Counted from the stretch's first letter, positions 24,711 to 35,837 are shown. The stretch: DNA of 64,000 bases from Archangium lipolyticum (GCF_024623785.1 NZ_JANKBZ010000003.1:709450-773449); one strand, 5' to 3'. Translations and numbers: made by a program. The notes: generated by a model not told the origin, from the sequence alone.

Positions 24711-26414
24711 TTATTGGCGGATGAATCTCCGGCCCAGGACCTTTTGGAGGACCGATTTCGACTCGGGCACCCCGAACGCCCACGTGAGGCCGAAGTAGAT
24801 CGCCCCGAAAGGCAGGACCACCGCCACGAAGAGGAGGAGGGGGTGCAGCGCCGGCGTCGGGAGGAGGTGTCCTCCCCATTCCTGCGCTACCCCCGGCATC
24901 GGCCCCAGCACCCTCGTCAGCGCCACCTTGATTCCCAGCCCCGTCAGCCCCGCCGCGATCGCCGCTCCCCAGAGCTTCGACATGCCTCGAGGCAGCTTTA
25001 CCGACCCCAGCTGCCGGGTGAGCATCCGCCGCAGCATCGTCGACTCGAACCAGGCCATCAGTCCGCCCGACAGCGGGAAGAAGGCCGTTCCCATGTGCGC
25101 CGGCAGTCCCAGCAGCCCTGGCACCTTGAACGCCAGGAACCAGGCCAGTGCCGCGTCCAGCGCCACCCTCAGCGCCGCGAAGCGCAGCGGTGTGCGCGTG
25201 TCCTTCAGCGCGTAGAAGGTCGAGGCGTACAGCCGTCCCAGCGCCGCCGCCACCAGGCCCACCGACGCTCCCATCAGCACGTACCAGATGAAGCGCGTGT
25301 CCGCCCCGGTGAACTTGCCCGTCTGCAGCAGCGCCCCCGCTACCACGTCCCCGATGAACAGCAGCGCCGCCGACGAGGGCACCACGAAGAAGGCGATACG
25401 GCGTGAGCCCGCCTCGATGCGCGCTCGCAGCTTGCCCGCCACCTCCTCCCCCGCCCCCGCCGTGCGCGACATCTCCGGCAGCTCCGCCGCGGAGATCGAC
25501 ATGCCGAAGAGGCTCACCGGGATGAGGTAGATCGTCTGCGCGTACGTCAGTGTCGACAGCGCCCTCGTCGCGATGAGCGATGCGTAGGACGTGTCGATGT
25601 AGGCGCTGATCTGCACCACCCCGCGCCCGAGCACCACCGTCCCGAAGCTGCGCAGCACCTGGCGCACCGACTCGTTGGCCATCGACAGGCTGGGCCGGAA
25701 GTGTCCCAGCAGCTTCAGCACCGACGGCACCTGCACCAGGAACTGCAGGACGCTGCCCACCACCACCGCGTAGGAGAGCACCACCACCAGCCGCTCCTCG
25801 CCCAGCCCCCGCCCTCCCGCCACCAGCAGCGCCGCGATGATCGCCAGGTTCCACACCACCGGCGCCAGGTACGACAGGAAGAACTTCCGGTGGCTGTTGA
25901 GCACTCCCAGGCACCACGCGGACAGCACCAGCATCCCCGTGCCCGGAAAGAGGATGCGCACCAGCCGGATGGCTATCGCGCGCTCCTCGCCCTCGAAGCC
26001 CGGGGCCACCGTGTCCACGAAGAGCGGAGTGGCCAACATTCCCACCGCCACCAGCACGCCCGTGGCCAGCGCGAGCAGCCCGAACACCGCCCCCGCCACC
26101 CGATCCGCTTCCTTCGAGTCCCCCTTCCCCAACAGCCCCGCGTACACCGGGATGAACGACCCCGAGAGCACCCCCTCCCCAAAGAGGTTCTGCAGGAAGT
26201 TGGGGATGCGCAGCGCCGCCTTGAACACGGCCGCCATCCCCGAGTTGCCCAGGTAGTGCGCCAGGACACGCTCGCGCACCAGCCCCATCAACCTCGAGGC
26301 CAGGATGCCCGCCGCCACGAACAGCGCTCCTCCACTCCTCGCGGGCGTGCGCGGAGGCGCGGGAGGCTTCTCGGGGGCGGCGGGGGTCTCGGAACGCGCG
26401 GACGAAACGGTCAA
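24711..26414 (-). CDS. murJ: Lipid II flippase MurJ
   Basis: This 567-residue polytopic membrane protein fits the MurJ/MviN family of the MOP superfamily, which moves lipid II across the inner membrane for peptidoglycan synthesis. The N-terminus has the family opening LFVAAGILASRLMGLVRERVLAHYLG with the conserved arginines, then FLQNLFGEGVLSGSFIPVYA. There are about 14 hydrophobic segments (for example VFGLLALATGVLVAVGMLA and LFVAVVLPFGAIYFGLTWAF). The best start is TTG 26414 with a GAG about 10 bases upstream, placing a Pro-rich 27-residue leader before the first helix; a later GTG is possible. The gene is divergent from the encapsulin cargo gene, with 91 bp between starts. Confidence 0.92.
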   Translation of the reverse strand: MTVSSARSETPAAPEKPPAPPRTPARSGGALFVAAGILASRLMGLVRERVLAHYLGNSGMAAVFKAALRIPNFLQNLFGEGVLSGSFIPVYAGLLGKGDSKEADRVAGAVFGLLALATGVLVAVGMLATPLFVDTVAPGFEGEERAIAIRLVRILFPGTGMLVLSAWCLGVLNSHRKFFLSYLAPVVWNLAIIAALLVAGGRGLGEERLVVVLSYAVVVGSVLQFLVQVPSVLKLLGHFRPSLSMANESVRQVLRSFGTVVLGRGVVQISAYIDTSYASLIATRALSTLTYAQTIYLIPVSLFGMSISAAELPEMSRTAGAGEEVAGKLRARIEAGSRRIAFFVVPSSAALLFIGDVVAGALLQTGKFTGADTRFIWYVLMGASVGLVAAALGRLYASTFYALKDTRTPLRFAALRVALDAALAWFLAFKVPGLLGLPAHMGTAFFPLSGGLMAWFESTMLRRMLTRQLGSVKLPRGMSKLWGAAIAAGLTGLGIKVALTRVLGPMPGVAQEWGGHLLPTPALHPLLLFVAVVLPFGAIYFGLTWAFGVPESKSVLQKVLGRRFIRQ

Positions 26415-26505
26415 GGGGCTCGCACTCTATGCGGAGCGTTCACCTGCTTGAAGCATGAACTCCCTCCCCAATGGTTTCCCTTGACGGTCCCCCCTGCGGG
26501 CCGCA

Positions 26506-26988
26506 ATGGTCAGCGCTCTCATGGCCGGTCCCCCAGACAACGACCTCTCGACCGATGTCGCGCTCGTCCGCCGTGTGTTGGCGCGCGAACTGGAGACCAT
26601 CAACGAGTACGAGGCCTTCGCTCGTGCTTCCTCCAGTCCGGAGCTCCGCGACTTCTTCATGCACCTCGCCGCCGAGGAGAAGGAGCACGTCGCCGAGGCC
26701 GTCCACATGCTTCGCCTCCTCGACGCCGGCCAGGAGGCCCACTTCACCAGGCCCGTCGTCGAGGGCCACTTCCAGGGCGCCATCCAGGGCCAGCCTCCCC
26801 AGGCTCCCGCCCCGGCCACTCCCGCCCCGGCTCCCACGGCTCCCCCGCCCCGCAACGGGCGCGGCGCCGCCCCCGAGCCGCCTCCTTCCCTGCTTCCTCC
26901 CCAGCGCGTCGTCTACGGCGTGCCGGCACCGCCGCCCAGCCCGGGCACCCAACCCCTGACCGTCGGCTCGCTGCGGCGCAGCCGCTGA
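26506..26988 (+). CDS. encB: Encapsulin cargo: encapsulated ferritin-like protein with C-terminal loading peptide
   Basis: This protein of about 160 residues has an N-terminal ferritin-like helical pair (about 20-75). Its metal-binding pattern is ELETINEYEAF and HLAAEEKEHVAEAVHML (ExxH-type). A long Pro/Ala linker follows, and the protein ends in PLTVGSLRRSR. LTVGSLRR is the cargo-loading peptide known from the Myxococcus xanthus encapsulin system, so it is packaged inside the shell. In the known system such cargo oxidises Fe(II) and stores iron in the nanocompartment. The shell gene starts 26 bp downstream, as in M. xanthus encB-encA, from which I take the symbol. The start is uncertain: ATG 26506 or ATG 26521 (MAGPPDND), neither with a strong ribosome-binding site. 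Confidence 0.85.
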   Translation: MVSALMAGPPDNDLSTDVALVRRVLARELETINEYEAFARASSSPELRDFFMHLAAEEKEHVAEAVHMLRLLDAGQEAHFTRPVVEGHFQGAIQGQPPQAPAPATPAPAPTAPPPRNGRGAAPEPPPSLLPPQRVVYGVPAPPPSPGTQPLTVGSLRRSR

Positions 26989-27013
26989 GCACGTACCTCC
27001 TTGGAGCTCCCCC

Positions 27014-27871
27014 ATGCCTGACTTCCTTGGACATGCCGAGAACCCGCTGCGCGAGGACGAGTGGGCGCGCCTCAACGAGACCGTCATCCAGGTCGCCCGG
27101 CGCTCCCTCGTGGGCCGTCGCATCCTGGACATCTACGGTCCGCTGGGTGCCGGTGTGCAGACCGTCCCCCATGACGAGTACACCGGCGTCAGCCCCGGCG
27201 CCGTGGACATCGTCGGCGAGCAGGAGACGGCCTCCGTCTTCACCGACGCGCGCAAGTTCAAGACGATCCCCATCATCTACAAGGACTTCCTGCTCCACTG
27301 GCGCGACATCGAGGCCGCCCGCCTCCACAACATGCCCCTGGACGTGTCCGCCGCCGCCGGTGCCGCCGCCCTGTGCGCCCAGCAGGAAGACGAGCTCATC
27401 TTCTACGGTGACCCCAAGCTCGGCCACGAGGGCCTGATGAACGCCGCCGGCCGCCTCACCGTGCCGCTCGGCGACTGGGCCACGCCCGGCGCCGGCTACC
27501 TCGCCATCGTCGAGGCCACCCGCAAGCTCAACGAGTCCGGTCACTACGGCCCCTATGCCGTCGTCCTCTCCCCCCGCCTCTTCTCCCTGCTGCACCGCAT
27601 CTTCGAGAAGACGGGCGTGCTGGAGATCGAGACCATCCGGCAGCTCGCCGCCGATGGCGTCTTCCAGTCCAACCGTCTGCGCGGTGACTCGGGCGTCGTC
27701 GTCTCCACCGGCCGCGAGAACATGGACCTCGCCGTCGCCATGGACATGGTCGCCGCCTACCTGGGCGCCTCCCGGATGAATCACCCCTTCCGCGTCCTCG
27801 AGTCGCTCATCCTTCGCATCAAGCACCCCGACTCCATCTGCACCCTCGAGTCCTCGCCGGTCCGCGGTTAG
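27014..27871 (+). CDS. encA: Encapsulin nanocompartment shell protein
   Basis: This 285-residue shell protein of the HK97-fold, family 1 encapsulins closely resembles M. xanthus EncA: it begins [20 protein letters not shown] and contains [38 protein letters not shown] and [19 protein letters not shown]. Subunits self-assemble into an icosahedral protein shell in the cytoplasm that encloses cargo carrying the LTVGSLRR-type peptide. Only one cargo gene is adjacent. Others, as in M. xanthus, could lie elsewhere. GGAG lies 7 bases before the ATG at 27014. The sigma-54 activator gene begins 26 bp after the stop and may be co-transcribed. Confidence 0.95.
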   Translation: MPDFLGHAENPLREDEWARLNETVIQVARRSLVGRRILDIYGPLGAGVQTVPHDEYTGVSPGAVDIVGEQETASVFTDARKFKTIPIIYKDFLLHWRDIEAARLHNMPLDVSAAAGAAALCAQQEDELIFYGDPKLGHEGLMNAAGRLTVPLGDWATPGAGYLAIVEATRKLNESGHYGPYAVVLSPRLFSLLHRIFEKTGVLEIETIRQLAADGVFQSNRLRGDSGVVVSTGRENMDLAVAMDMVAAYLGASRMNHPFRVLESLILRIKHPDSICTLESSPVRG

Positions 27872-27897
27872 TCCGGCGCGCCCCTCCGCCAGCCCCC

Positions 27898-29316
<1,419 letters not shown>

Positions 29317-29393
29317 ATCACGCTGGCGAAATATCGCCGCGAAACCATCGGTTCGGTCCCGGCGCAAACCCCTTTCCTCTCTCGGGAGCCTGA

Positions 29394-30467
29394 ATGCGGC
29401 CGCCTCTTCCCACCCTCGGACCACAGCCGAAAAAGAGCCCTGTGGGGCCGGTGATGGTCGTCTCCTTGCTGCTCGGCCTGGGCGCCGGAGGCGTCTGGTG
29501 GTGGAAGCAGCGACTCACCTCGGAGAAGCCGGCCACCGCCGCGACCGAGCAGCCCCTCAGCCCGCCCGTGGCCACGGGCCCCGGGGACACGGGCGCCGCT
29601 CCCAATCCCACCTCCCCCAACCCCGCTCCGGCGGCCGCTCCCCTGGTCCCGGATTCGACCAAGGCCACTGGAATCTCCCATGCGTCCGTCCGCATCGACG
29701 GCCCGCTGGAGACGGCCATGGTCGTCGCCGCCGGCCCCGAGATCGGCCCCGCGCTCGCCCAGGTGGTGACGCGCACGCTGGTGTGGTGGGTGGATGTGCC
29801 GGGCGACCTGCGCCGCGGTGACACCCTGGACATCCTCTACGAGACGCGCCCCAACGAGGAGCCCCTCGTGCACGCGGTGCGCTTCACCAGCAACAAGACG
29901 GGCCAGACGCACCGCACCTACCGCTTCCAGGCCGAGAGCGACAAGAACCCCCGCTACTACCTGCCCAGCGGCGAGGAGCTGGAGCTGCGCCTGGAGAACT
30001 CGCCCCTGGACGACTACGAGCAGGTGACGTCCCTGCTGCGCGATGGCCGCCGCCACAAGGGCGTGGACTTCAAGACCCCCGTGGGCACCCCCGTGAAGGC
30101 TCCCTTCACCGGCGTCATCCGCCGCAAGAACTGGAGCTTCCGCTACAACGGCAACTGCCTCGAGCTCGAGGAGACGGGCGGCAAGCACCGCCGCGCCATC
30201 TTCCTGCACATGGACGAGCTGCCCCGCACGGTGAAGGTGGGCGACCGCTTCGCCACGGGCGCCGTGCTGGGCCGCAGCGGCAACAGTGGCCGCTCCTTCG
30301 CACCCCACCTGCACTACCAGCTCGAGGTCGGCGAGGATCGCGTGTTGGATCCCTACGAGACCCATCGCACCTACCGGCGCTCGCTGCCGGCCGCCCAGCG
30401 CCCCACCCTCGAGGCCGAGATTCGCCGGCTGGATGGGCTGTTCGGCACCACCGTGGCCGGCGGCTGA
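29394..30467 (+). CDS. M23 (LytM-type) peptidoglycan endopeptidase, membrane-anchored
   Basis: This 357-residue protein has a single N-terminal membrane helix (about 17-36, [20 protein letters not shown]), a Pro/Ala/Thr-rich periplasmic linker (about 45-95), a beta-rich middle and an M23 peptidase domain (about 225-315). The zinc ligands are present: HKGVDF (His and Asp of HxxxD) and the HxH motif in APHLHYQL. It also has [13 protein letters not shown], the typical final motif. It should cleave peptide cross-links in peptidoglycan in the periplasm, or, if regulatory, control amidases. All ligands are kept, so it is likely active. No strong Shine-Dalgarno is seen before the ATG at 29394. Confidence 0.88.
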   Translation: MRPPLPTLGPQPKKSPVGPVMVVSLLLGLGAGGVWWWKQRLTSEKPATAATEQPLSPPVATGPGDTGAAPNPTSPNPAPAAAPLVPDSTKATGISHASVRIDGPLETAMVVAAGPEIGPALAQVVTRTLVWWVDVPGDLRRGDTLDILYETRPNEEPLVHAVRFTSNKTGQTHRTYRFQAESDKNPRYYLPSGEELELRLENSPLDDYEQVTSLLRDGRRHKGVDFKTPVGTPVKAPFTGVIRRKNWSFRYNGNCLELEETGGKHRRAIFLHMDELPRTVKVGDRFATGAVLGRSGNSGRSFAPHLHYQLEVGEDRVLDPYETHRTYRRSLPAAQRPTLEAEIRRLDGLFGTTVAGG

Positions 30468-30480
30468 AGCCATCCGTTTC

Positions 30481-30509
30481 TTGACACCCCTGCTTGTGAC
30501 GGCTAGCGT
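30481..30509 (+). promoter_or_regulatory. Putative promoter of the outer membrane protein gene
   Basis: TTGACA (30481-30486) and TAGCGT (30504-30509) are separated by 17 bp, fitting a primary-sigma promoter with a perfect -35 and a weaker -10. It lies 77 bp upstream of the start at 30587 and just after the stop of the M23 gene. Confidence 0.5.
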
Positions 30510-30586
30510 CCCCGGACAATTTCTCAACATTTCCCGGGGGTTAGGCGAGTGGGGCTGGGCGCCCGGGGAGTGGTTCCGGAGGTCGG

Positions 30587-31858
30587 ATGTCCAGGCTTCG
30601 CGCTGTTGTCGCCGCGCTGACGCTGGGTGCGCCGTTCGTCGCCACCGCAGCGGATATCACCCGCGTCGCTTCCTCCTTCGAGGACGATGATCCGTTCGGG
30701 ATGTTCATCGACGTGGGCGTCGAGACCACCCAACGGCGTACGAAGATCGTCCGCGAGTCGCTCCCCACCACGGCCGAGGGGAAGCGGTACGCCAACGCGC
30801 TCTGGTACAGGGGCGCCGACCCACGGCTGAACTTCGACCTGGCCATCGGCATCTCCCGAGATGTCGAGCTCTCCTTCGGCGTGCCCATCGTCTTCGTGCG
30901 CACCGAGAAGTGGGACTTCGTCTCGGACAGCAACTCCACCATCCTCAACAACACCATCGGCAACAACTGCGCGGATGGTGAGCCCTGCACGCTCCCGAGC
31001 GCTCAGCCGCTCTTCAACGTCCCCCTGGAGACGTTGCGCGGCGGCGTGGGCAACATGCGCTTCGGTCTGGCCTGGGCCATCTTCAACCAGCGCAAGGACG
31101 ACACCAAGCCCATGTGGGTCGTGGGGCTCGACTACGAGGCCCCCACCGCCGCCAAGCTGGATCCCAGCGTGCCGACGGATTCGGAGGCGGAAAACGCGCG
31201 CAACATCGGCGACCGCGTGCACAAGTACACGATGTACACCGCGCTCTCCCGGAAGATCGGCATCGCCGACCCCTACTTCCGGATGCACTACACCGTCCCC
31301 GTGCGTGGCCCCGGCTTCTACTCCAACTGCGACCAGAAGAACCTGGATCCGCAGAACCTCGGCCGCCCCCAGAACTGCGGCATCGATGAGTGGGATCGCA
31401 AGACCACGGGCATCCAGGCCCCCCACACCGGCGGTCTCACGTTCGGCTCCGAGTTCCACGTCTACAACCAGCCCAACCGCAAGGTGTGGCTGGACCTGCG
31501 CGCCATCACCAACTACGTCTCCGAGGGCCGCTACTACAACGAGCTGAGCGGCGCCCTCCGCAAGCTGCTCTACACCGGCGATTACATGCAGGTGGGTGGA
31601 CAGCTCGCCCTCAAGGCCCACGTCAACGACGTGCTGACCCTCCGCGGCTCCGCCATGCTCCTGTACAACACGGACCACGTCCTGACCGACGAACAGATCG
31701 GCAAGGATATCGACAAGAGCGGAACGGTGGACATCACGACCAACCCCGCGGAGATCAACCCCAACTTCGACTACCGCACGGACTTCGTCTCGCGCCGCTT
31801 CTACGCCACCGAGAGCAAGGACTTCCGGCTGGAGCTGAGCGCTACCTTCAGTTTCTAG
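30587..31858 (+). CDS. Outer membrane beta-barrel protein of unknown function
   Basis: This 423-residue protein has a Sec signal peptide (about 1-22, [18 protein letters not shown]). The mature part has alternating amphipathic strands such as [31 protein letters not shown] and [11 protein letters not shown]. It ends with aromatic [11 protein letters not shown], a typical C-terminal beta signal recognised by the BAM machinery. This supports an integral outer-membrane barrel of perhaps 14-18 strands. No specific transporter family could be assigned. Four cysteines (NNCADGEPC and NCDQKN...NCG) could form disulfides in surface loops. It probably has its own promoter at 30481-30509. It converges on rsmI across an inverted pair of palindromic repeats. 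Confidence 0.75.
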   Translation: MSRLRAVVAALTLGAPFVATAADITRVASSFEDDDPFGMFIDVGVETTQRRTKIVRESLPTTAEGKRYANALWYRGADPRLNFDLAIGISRDVELSFGVPIVFVRTEKWDFVSDSNSTILNNTIGNNCADGEPCTLPSAQPLFNVPLETLRGGVGNMRFGLAWAIFNQRKDDTKPMWVVGLDYEAPTAAKLDPSVPTDSEAENARNIGDRVHKYTMYTALSRKIGIADPYFRMHYTVPVRGPGFYSNCDQKNLDPQNLGRPQNCGIDEWDRKTTGIQAPHTGGLTFGSEFHVYNQPNRKVWLDLRAITNYVSEGRYYNELSGALRKLLYTGDYMQVGGQLALKAHVNDVLTLRGSAMLLYNTDHVLTDEQIGKDIDKSGTVDITTNPAEINPNFDYRTDFVSRRFYATESKDFRLELSATFSF

Positions 31859-31888
31859 GCGTCACGGAGCAGGACGGGGCGACGGTAG

Positions 31889-31984
31889 ACCCTCACCCCG
31901 TCCCTCTCCCAGAGGGAGAGGGTCCAACCTGGTTCCTCACCGTGTATGCCCCCTCTCCCCCTGGGAGAGGGCTGGGGTGAGGGT
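31889..31984. repeat. Intergenic palindromic repeats, copies 6 and 7 (inverted pair)
   Basis: Copy 6 spans 31889-31922 (stem 31902-31910/31914-31922, loop AGA). Copy 7 spans 31951-31984 in the opposite orientation (stem 31951-31959/31963-31971, loop CCT). They fill the gap between two convergent genes (stops at 31858 and 31987) and would form hairpins at both transcript ends. Confidence 0.85.
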
Positions 31985-31986
31985 CT

Positions 31987-32817
31987 TCACCTCTTCTTGA
32001 GCCCGAGCCCCAGCCGGTACACGTCCTGCCCCGGCCATCCGGCCCGCTTCGCCAGCTCCGTGCTCAGTCCCTTCAGCTTCTCCCCTCGTCCCAGCCCCTC
32101 CTCCAACGCACGCCGCAGCTCCTCCTCGGACCAGCGGTGCTCTCCCGTGCGTCCCTCCACCAGCACCACCACCTCGCCCCGCGGCTCCTCCTTCGCGTAG
32201 CGCCCCACCAGCTCCGACAGCGTTCCTCGCACGAATTCCTCGTGCACCTTCGTCAGCTCCCGCGCCACCACCCCCCGCCGCTCCCCCAACGCCTCCTTCA
32301 GGTCCGCCAGCGTCTCGGCCAGCCTCCGCGGGGACTCGTACAGGGCCAGCGTCGCCGAGAGCGGCGCCACCTCCTCCAACATGCTCTGGCGCTCCGGCCC
32401 CTTGCGCGGCAGGAAGCCCAGGAAGTGGAAGCGGCCCGTCGGTAGCCCCGAGGCGCTCAGCGCCGCGATCAGCGCCGCGGGCCCCGGTACCGGCACCACC
32501 TTCACCCCTCGCTCGAGCGCCTCCGCCACCAGCTTCTCCCCGGGATCGCTGATCGCCGGGCTGCCCGCGTCCGTCACCAGCGCGCAGTCCTCCCCCGCCT
32601 CGAGCCGATCCAGGATGCGCCCGGCCCGCTGGCCCTCCGCGAAGGCCGGCAGGCTCACCGTGTCCGCCGAGATTCCGAAGTGGTCCAACAGCACGCGCGA
32701 GCGCCGCGTGTCCTCGCACGCCACGAAGGACACCTGCTTCAACGTCTCCAGCGCGCGCGCGGAGATGTCCCCCAGGTTCCCGATGGGCGTGGCCACCAGA
32801 TAGAGCGTCCCTGCCAT
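31987..32817 (-). CDS. rsmI: 16S rRNA (cytidine(1402)-2'-O)-methyltransferase
   Basis: This 276-residue protein of the tetrapyrrole-methylase fold fits RsmI, which 2'-O-methylates C1402 in the decoding centre of 16S rRNA using SAM. Motifs are LYLVATPIGNLGDIS (residues 5-19), CEDTRRSRVLL, VTDAGSPAISDPGEKLV, VVPVPGPAALIAALSASGL and FHFLGFLPRKGPER. Length and order match the family. It is the third gene of a leftward block after the YhaN-like gene and yraN, 7 bp from yraN, so it is almost certainly co-transcribed. rsmI-yraN adjacency is common in bacteria. Confidence 0.95.
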   Translation of the reverse strand: MAGTLYLVATPIGNLGDISARALETLKQVSFVACEDTRRSRVLLDHFGISADTVSLPAFAEGQRAGRILDRLEAGEDCALVTDAGSPAISDPGEKLVAEALERGVKVVPVPGPAALIAALSASGLPTGRFHFLGFLPRKGPERQSMLEEVAPLSATLALYESPRRLAETLADLKEALGERRGVVARELTKVHEEFVRGTLSELVGRYAKEEPRGEVVVLVEGRTGEHRWSEEELRRALEEGLGRGEKLKGLSTELAKRAGWPGQDVYRLGLGLKKR

Positions 32818-32824
32818 CCGTGCC

Positions 32825-33208
32825 TCACATGCCCGCGTCGAACGCGCCCGGCAGGTGCTCCACCGTCGCGCGCTCGCCGCGGCCCACCACCGAGATGACG
32901 TCGAAGCGGATCATCTTCTCCCGCAGCCTCTGCGTCTGCAGGTAGTGCAGCGCCGCCTTCACCACCCTGCGCTGCTTCGCGAACGACACGGTGTGGGACG
33001 GATCTCCCCACACCGCCGTGGAGCGCATCCGCACCTCCACGAAGCACACCGTCTCCCCGTGCTCGGCCACCACGTCCAGCTCCCCGTGGCGGCACGCATA
33101 GTTGCGCGCCCTCACCCGGTAGCCCTGCCCCTCCAGGAAGCGCACCGCCGCCTCCTCGCCCTCGTCCCCATACCCCTTCCGATCCACCTCCGCCCCTCCC
33201 CTTCCCAT
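32825..33208 (-). CDS. yraN: YraN/UPF0102 family endonuclease-like protein
   Basis: This 127-residue protein of the UPF0102 family has a restriction endonuclease-like fold: GYGDEGEEAAVRFLEGQGY, then the catalytic-type core GELDVVAEHGETVCFVEVRMR (the E-x-D...E-x-K pattern, with Arg where Lys is usual), then TVSFAKQRRVVKAALHYL. The function is not established; relatives have been linked to Holliday-junction or DNA processing. GGGAGGGG lies a few bases upstream of the ATG at 33208. It sits between the YhaN-like gene (gap 37 bp) and rsmI (gap 7 bp). Confidence 0.9.
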   Translation of the reverse strand: MGRGGAEVDRKGYGDEGEEAAVRFLEGQGYRVRARNYACRHGELDVVAEHGETVCFVEVRMRSTAVWGDPSHTVSFAKQRRVVKAALHYLQTQRLREKMIRFDVISVVGRGERATVEHLPGAFDAGM

Positions 33209-33245
33209 CCACCCCTCCCAGAGGCCCCATCCCGGGGCCCTCGCA

Positions 33246-35201
33246 CTACAGATTGACCGTCCCGTCCGCCAACTGCGTGAAGCCCGGGTGCGCCGTCACG
33301 TGCAGCACCTGCGTCATCGTCCCCAGGTGCTTGAGCATCCGCCCCAGCAGCGGCAGCTTCGCCTCGTCCACGCCGATCAGCGCGTCCTCCACCAGCAGCG
33401 GCAGCTTCACCCGCGCGCTCACCTTCTCCACCACCGTCAGCCGCAGGCTCAGGAAGAACAGGTCCACCTCGCGCGGAGGCAGCTCGCCCAGCGGCATCCG
33501 CCGGCCCGAGGCGCCCGCCACCACCGTCCTCCCGTCCTTGTCCCACTCCACCCCGACATAACGGCGATCCGTGAGCGCGCCAAAGTACTGCACGCACCGC
33601 TCCCGGAGCATCCCCATCACCGCGTGCATGTCCGTGGCCAGGATGTCCGCCGTCAGGCTGATCAACATGGGCGCCGGATCCTCCAGCGGCTCCAGGCCCG
33701 ACATCTCCATGCCCGGCATGATCGCGCCCATCAGCATCTGCGGATTGCGCGCGAGCGCGATGGACTCCTTGAGCCGCGCCATCTCGCGCTCCACCTCGCG
33801 CACGTCCCGGACGAACGAGCCCTTCTCGGTCACCTGCGCGTTGAGCAGCTCGATCTGCTGGCGGATCACCGGCAGCTGGTTCGCGGCCTCGACGAACTCC
33901 GGGTGCCTCTCCATGGACACGAGCTGCGCGCGCAGCTGGGCCACCTCGGCGCCGAGCTCCTCGCGTCGCTGGAGCCGCGGAGGAATGTCCGCCGGCGTGT
34001 CCACGTCGAACACCTCCATGGCCTTGCGCACCGCCGCCGCATCCGCCTCGAACTCCTCGAGGATCTTCTTCTCGCGCACGGCGAACATCTCGCCCTTGCG
34101 GCGCACCTTGTCGGTGTACTGCAGCTCGTCCACGTGGCGCAGCGCCAGCACCGCGGCGAAGCCGAAGGCCGGAATGTCCAGCAGCCCCACGTACCGGCCC
34201 ATGCCCTCCAGGGCGAGGCCCGCCAGGAAGCACGCCACCCCCGCTCCCACGGCGATCCAGAAGTTGCGGTTGCGGGTGAGGGGCTCCACGTCCGGCAGAC
34301 GCCGCGACTCCTCCTCGGCCGCCTCGCGCTCGGACTCGAGCCGCGCGAGCGCATCGTCCTTCCGGGCGATGAGCTTCGGGTAACGCTCCGCCCGGGCCAC
34401 GATGTCCTGCGGCAACCCCAGTGACTCGGGCGTGGGCTCGGCGGCCCACGCCGCCTCCACCTGACGCAGCTTCTCCTTCAACCCCTCGGTGCTCCGCAGC
34501 TTCGACTCGAGATCGAAGACCTGCGAGTTGAGCCCGTCCACCTCGAACTGGAGGTTGTCCACCTCCTTGCAGAGCACGTACTCCCTCTCGAGCTCCTTCA
34601 GCTTCGCCTCGGCCGCGGGAACGTCCGACGCGGGCATCACCGCGGGCATGCCCGGCGACGAGGGCGAGTGGAGACCCGGCATGCCCGGCGACGACTGCGT
34701 GCGCAGGGCGGGCATGCCCGGAGTCGACATCGCGCGCAGGCCCGACGTGGAGGCCGCCCGGCCCGCGCCCCGAGGCCGGCGCGAGGGCAGCTGCACCGCC
34801 TGGAGACAGAAGAGCTGCTCGAAGGAGGTGCGCGGCGGGAGCCCCGCCTGGCCGCGGAGGAACTGGTTCGCGTCGGTGGTGTCCTGCGTCACCAGCTCCG
34901 GCTGCTTCGTGGTGGGGTTGAGCCGGTGCAGCGAGCCACCTCCACCCAGCTCGCGCAGCACGCGGTAGGTGACGTTGTCCTGGCCCACGAAGGAGAGCGC
35001 GGCCTTGCCCGGCTTCTGCGAAGAGGCCGCGAGGGCTGCATCTCCACCCCTCCCGTCCGCGTACAGCAGCGCGAGCGCGAGTCCGGCCAGCGGGCTCGAT
35101 TCCGCGGGCGGCTTGAGCACCAGATACCCGGACTTGAAGGCGAAACGGCCCGTGGGAGAGAAACCCCGGACGTTCTGGACGGCGACCTCGACGAAGTTCA
35201 T
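33246..35201 (-). CDS. Degenerate Rad50/YhaN-like coiled-coil protein with two membrane segments
   Basis: This 651-residue protein has the frame of an ABC/SMC-type ATPase split by coiled coil. The N-terminal lobe starts NFVEVAVQNVRGFSPTGRF, but the expected P-loop region reads YLVLKPPAESSPLAGLAL, without a GxxGxGK[ST]. The C-terminal lobe has a signature-like ELPPREVDLFFLSLRLTVVE, a Walker B-like LPLLVEDALIGVDEAKL and an H-loop-like VLHVTAHPG. Between them are SSPGMP-type repeats (about 158-185), coiled coils, and a hydrophobic pair (about 312-350, FWIAVGAGVACFLAGLALEG) that should cross the membrane. It may be a membrane-anchored structural relative that has lost ATP binding, or may pair with another subunit. 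It is the first gene of the yraN-rsmI block. I cannot name its function. Confidence 0.6.
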   Translation of the reverse strand: MNFVEVAVQNVRGFSPTGRFAFKSGYLVLKPPAESSPLAGLALALLYADGRGGDAALAASSQKPGKAALSFVGQDNVTYRVLRELGGGGSLHRLNPTTKQPELVTQDTTDANQFLRGQAGLPPRTSFEQLFCLQAVQLPSRRPRGAGRAASTSGLRAMSTPGMPALRTQSSPGMPGLHSPSSPGMPAVMPASDVPAAEAKLKELEREYVLCKEVDNLQFEVDGLNSQVFDLESKLRSTEGLKEKLRQVEAAWAAEPTPESLGLPQDIVARAERYPKLIARKDDALARLESEREAAEEESRRLPDVEPLTRNRNFWIAVGAGVACFLAGLALEGMGRYVGLLDIPAFGFAAVLALRHVDELQYTDKVRRKGEMFAVREKKILEEFEADAAAVRKAMEVFDVDTPADIPPRLQRREELGAEVAQLRAQLVSMERHPEFVEAANQLPVIRQQIELLNAQVTEKGSFVRDVREVEREMARLKESIALARNPQMLMGAIMPGMEMSGLEPLEDPAPMLISLTADILATDMHAVMGMLRERCVQYFGALTDRRYVGVEWDKDGRTVVAGASGRRMPLGELPPREVDLFFLSLRLTVVEKVSARVKLPLLVEDALIGVDEAKLPLLGRMLKHLGTMTQVLHVTAHPGFTQLADGTVNL

Positions 35202-35232
35202 GCGCCGCCCATTCTAGCCCGCATGCACATGA

Positions 35233-35270
35233 AAAAAGGGAGTGCCCTCGTAAAGGGACACTCCCTTTTT
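35233..35270 (-). terminator. Rho-independent terminator of the rpsP-rplS operon
   Basis: Perfect 12-bp arms AAAAAGGGAGTG / CACTCCCTTTTT surround a 14-base loop, with a further inner GGG/CCC pairing. On the minus strand the hairpin ends in six T residues. It lies 31 bp after the rplS stop, in the right direction to end that operon. Confidence 0.92.
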
Positions 35271-35300
35271 GAGAAACCGGCCACGAGGGCCGGGAGGGGC

Positions 35301-35705
35301 TCAGGCCCTCGCCTGCTCGGCGGCCTTGCCAGACGAGGTGGCGCGGCGCATCTCCGCGTCCTCCTGGGTCTCCACGCGGGAGGCCTTGCCCTTGAGGGCG
35401 CGGAGGTAGAAGAGGCGGTTGCGGTTCACGTTGCCGCGGCTCAGGACCTCGATCTTCTCGTAGCGCGGGCTGTGCACCGGGAAGATGCGCTCCACGCCGA
35501 CGCCGAAGGAGACCTTGCGCACGGTGAAGGTGGCGCGGTTGTTGCCCTTCGTCTTGCGGATGACGACACCCTCGAAGGCCTGCACGCGCTCCTTGTCGCC
35601 TTCCTTGATCTTCCAGTGGACGCGAACGGAGTCACCCGTGCGGAACGGGGTAACGTCCTGGCGGAGATTCTTGGCCTCCACGTACTCGATAGCGCTGCGA
35701 CGCAT
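35301..35705 (-). CDS. rplS: 50S ribosomal protein L19
   Basis: This 134-residue protein is clearly L19: [29 protein letters not shown] and the family signature around [21 protein letters not shown], then [15 protein letters not shown]. It sits at the 30S-50S interface of the ribosome. GGAG precedes the ATG by about 8 bases. It is the last gene of the rpsP-khpA-rimM-trmD-rplS operon, with a 132-bp gap after trmD and an intrinsic terminator downstream. The C-terminal tail (about 118-134, [13 protein letters not shown]) is slightly longer than usual. Confidence 0.97.
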   Translation of the reverse strand: MRRSAIEYVEAKNLRQDVTPFRTGDSVRVHWKIKEGDKERVQAFEGVVIRKTKGNNRATFTVRKVSFGVGVERIFPVHSPRYEKIEVLSRGNVNRNRLFYLRALKGKASRVETQEDAEMRRATSSGKAAEQARA

Positions 35706-35837
35706 GACTTGACTCCAGTAATCCCCTGATGCTCGGACTCGGGGTACGAAACTTGAGAGCGGGCCGTACTACCAGAGAGCCGGGGGTCGGACAAGCCCGC
35801 AGAACACCGACCATAGGCCCAAAAACCATCGGAGGGG

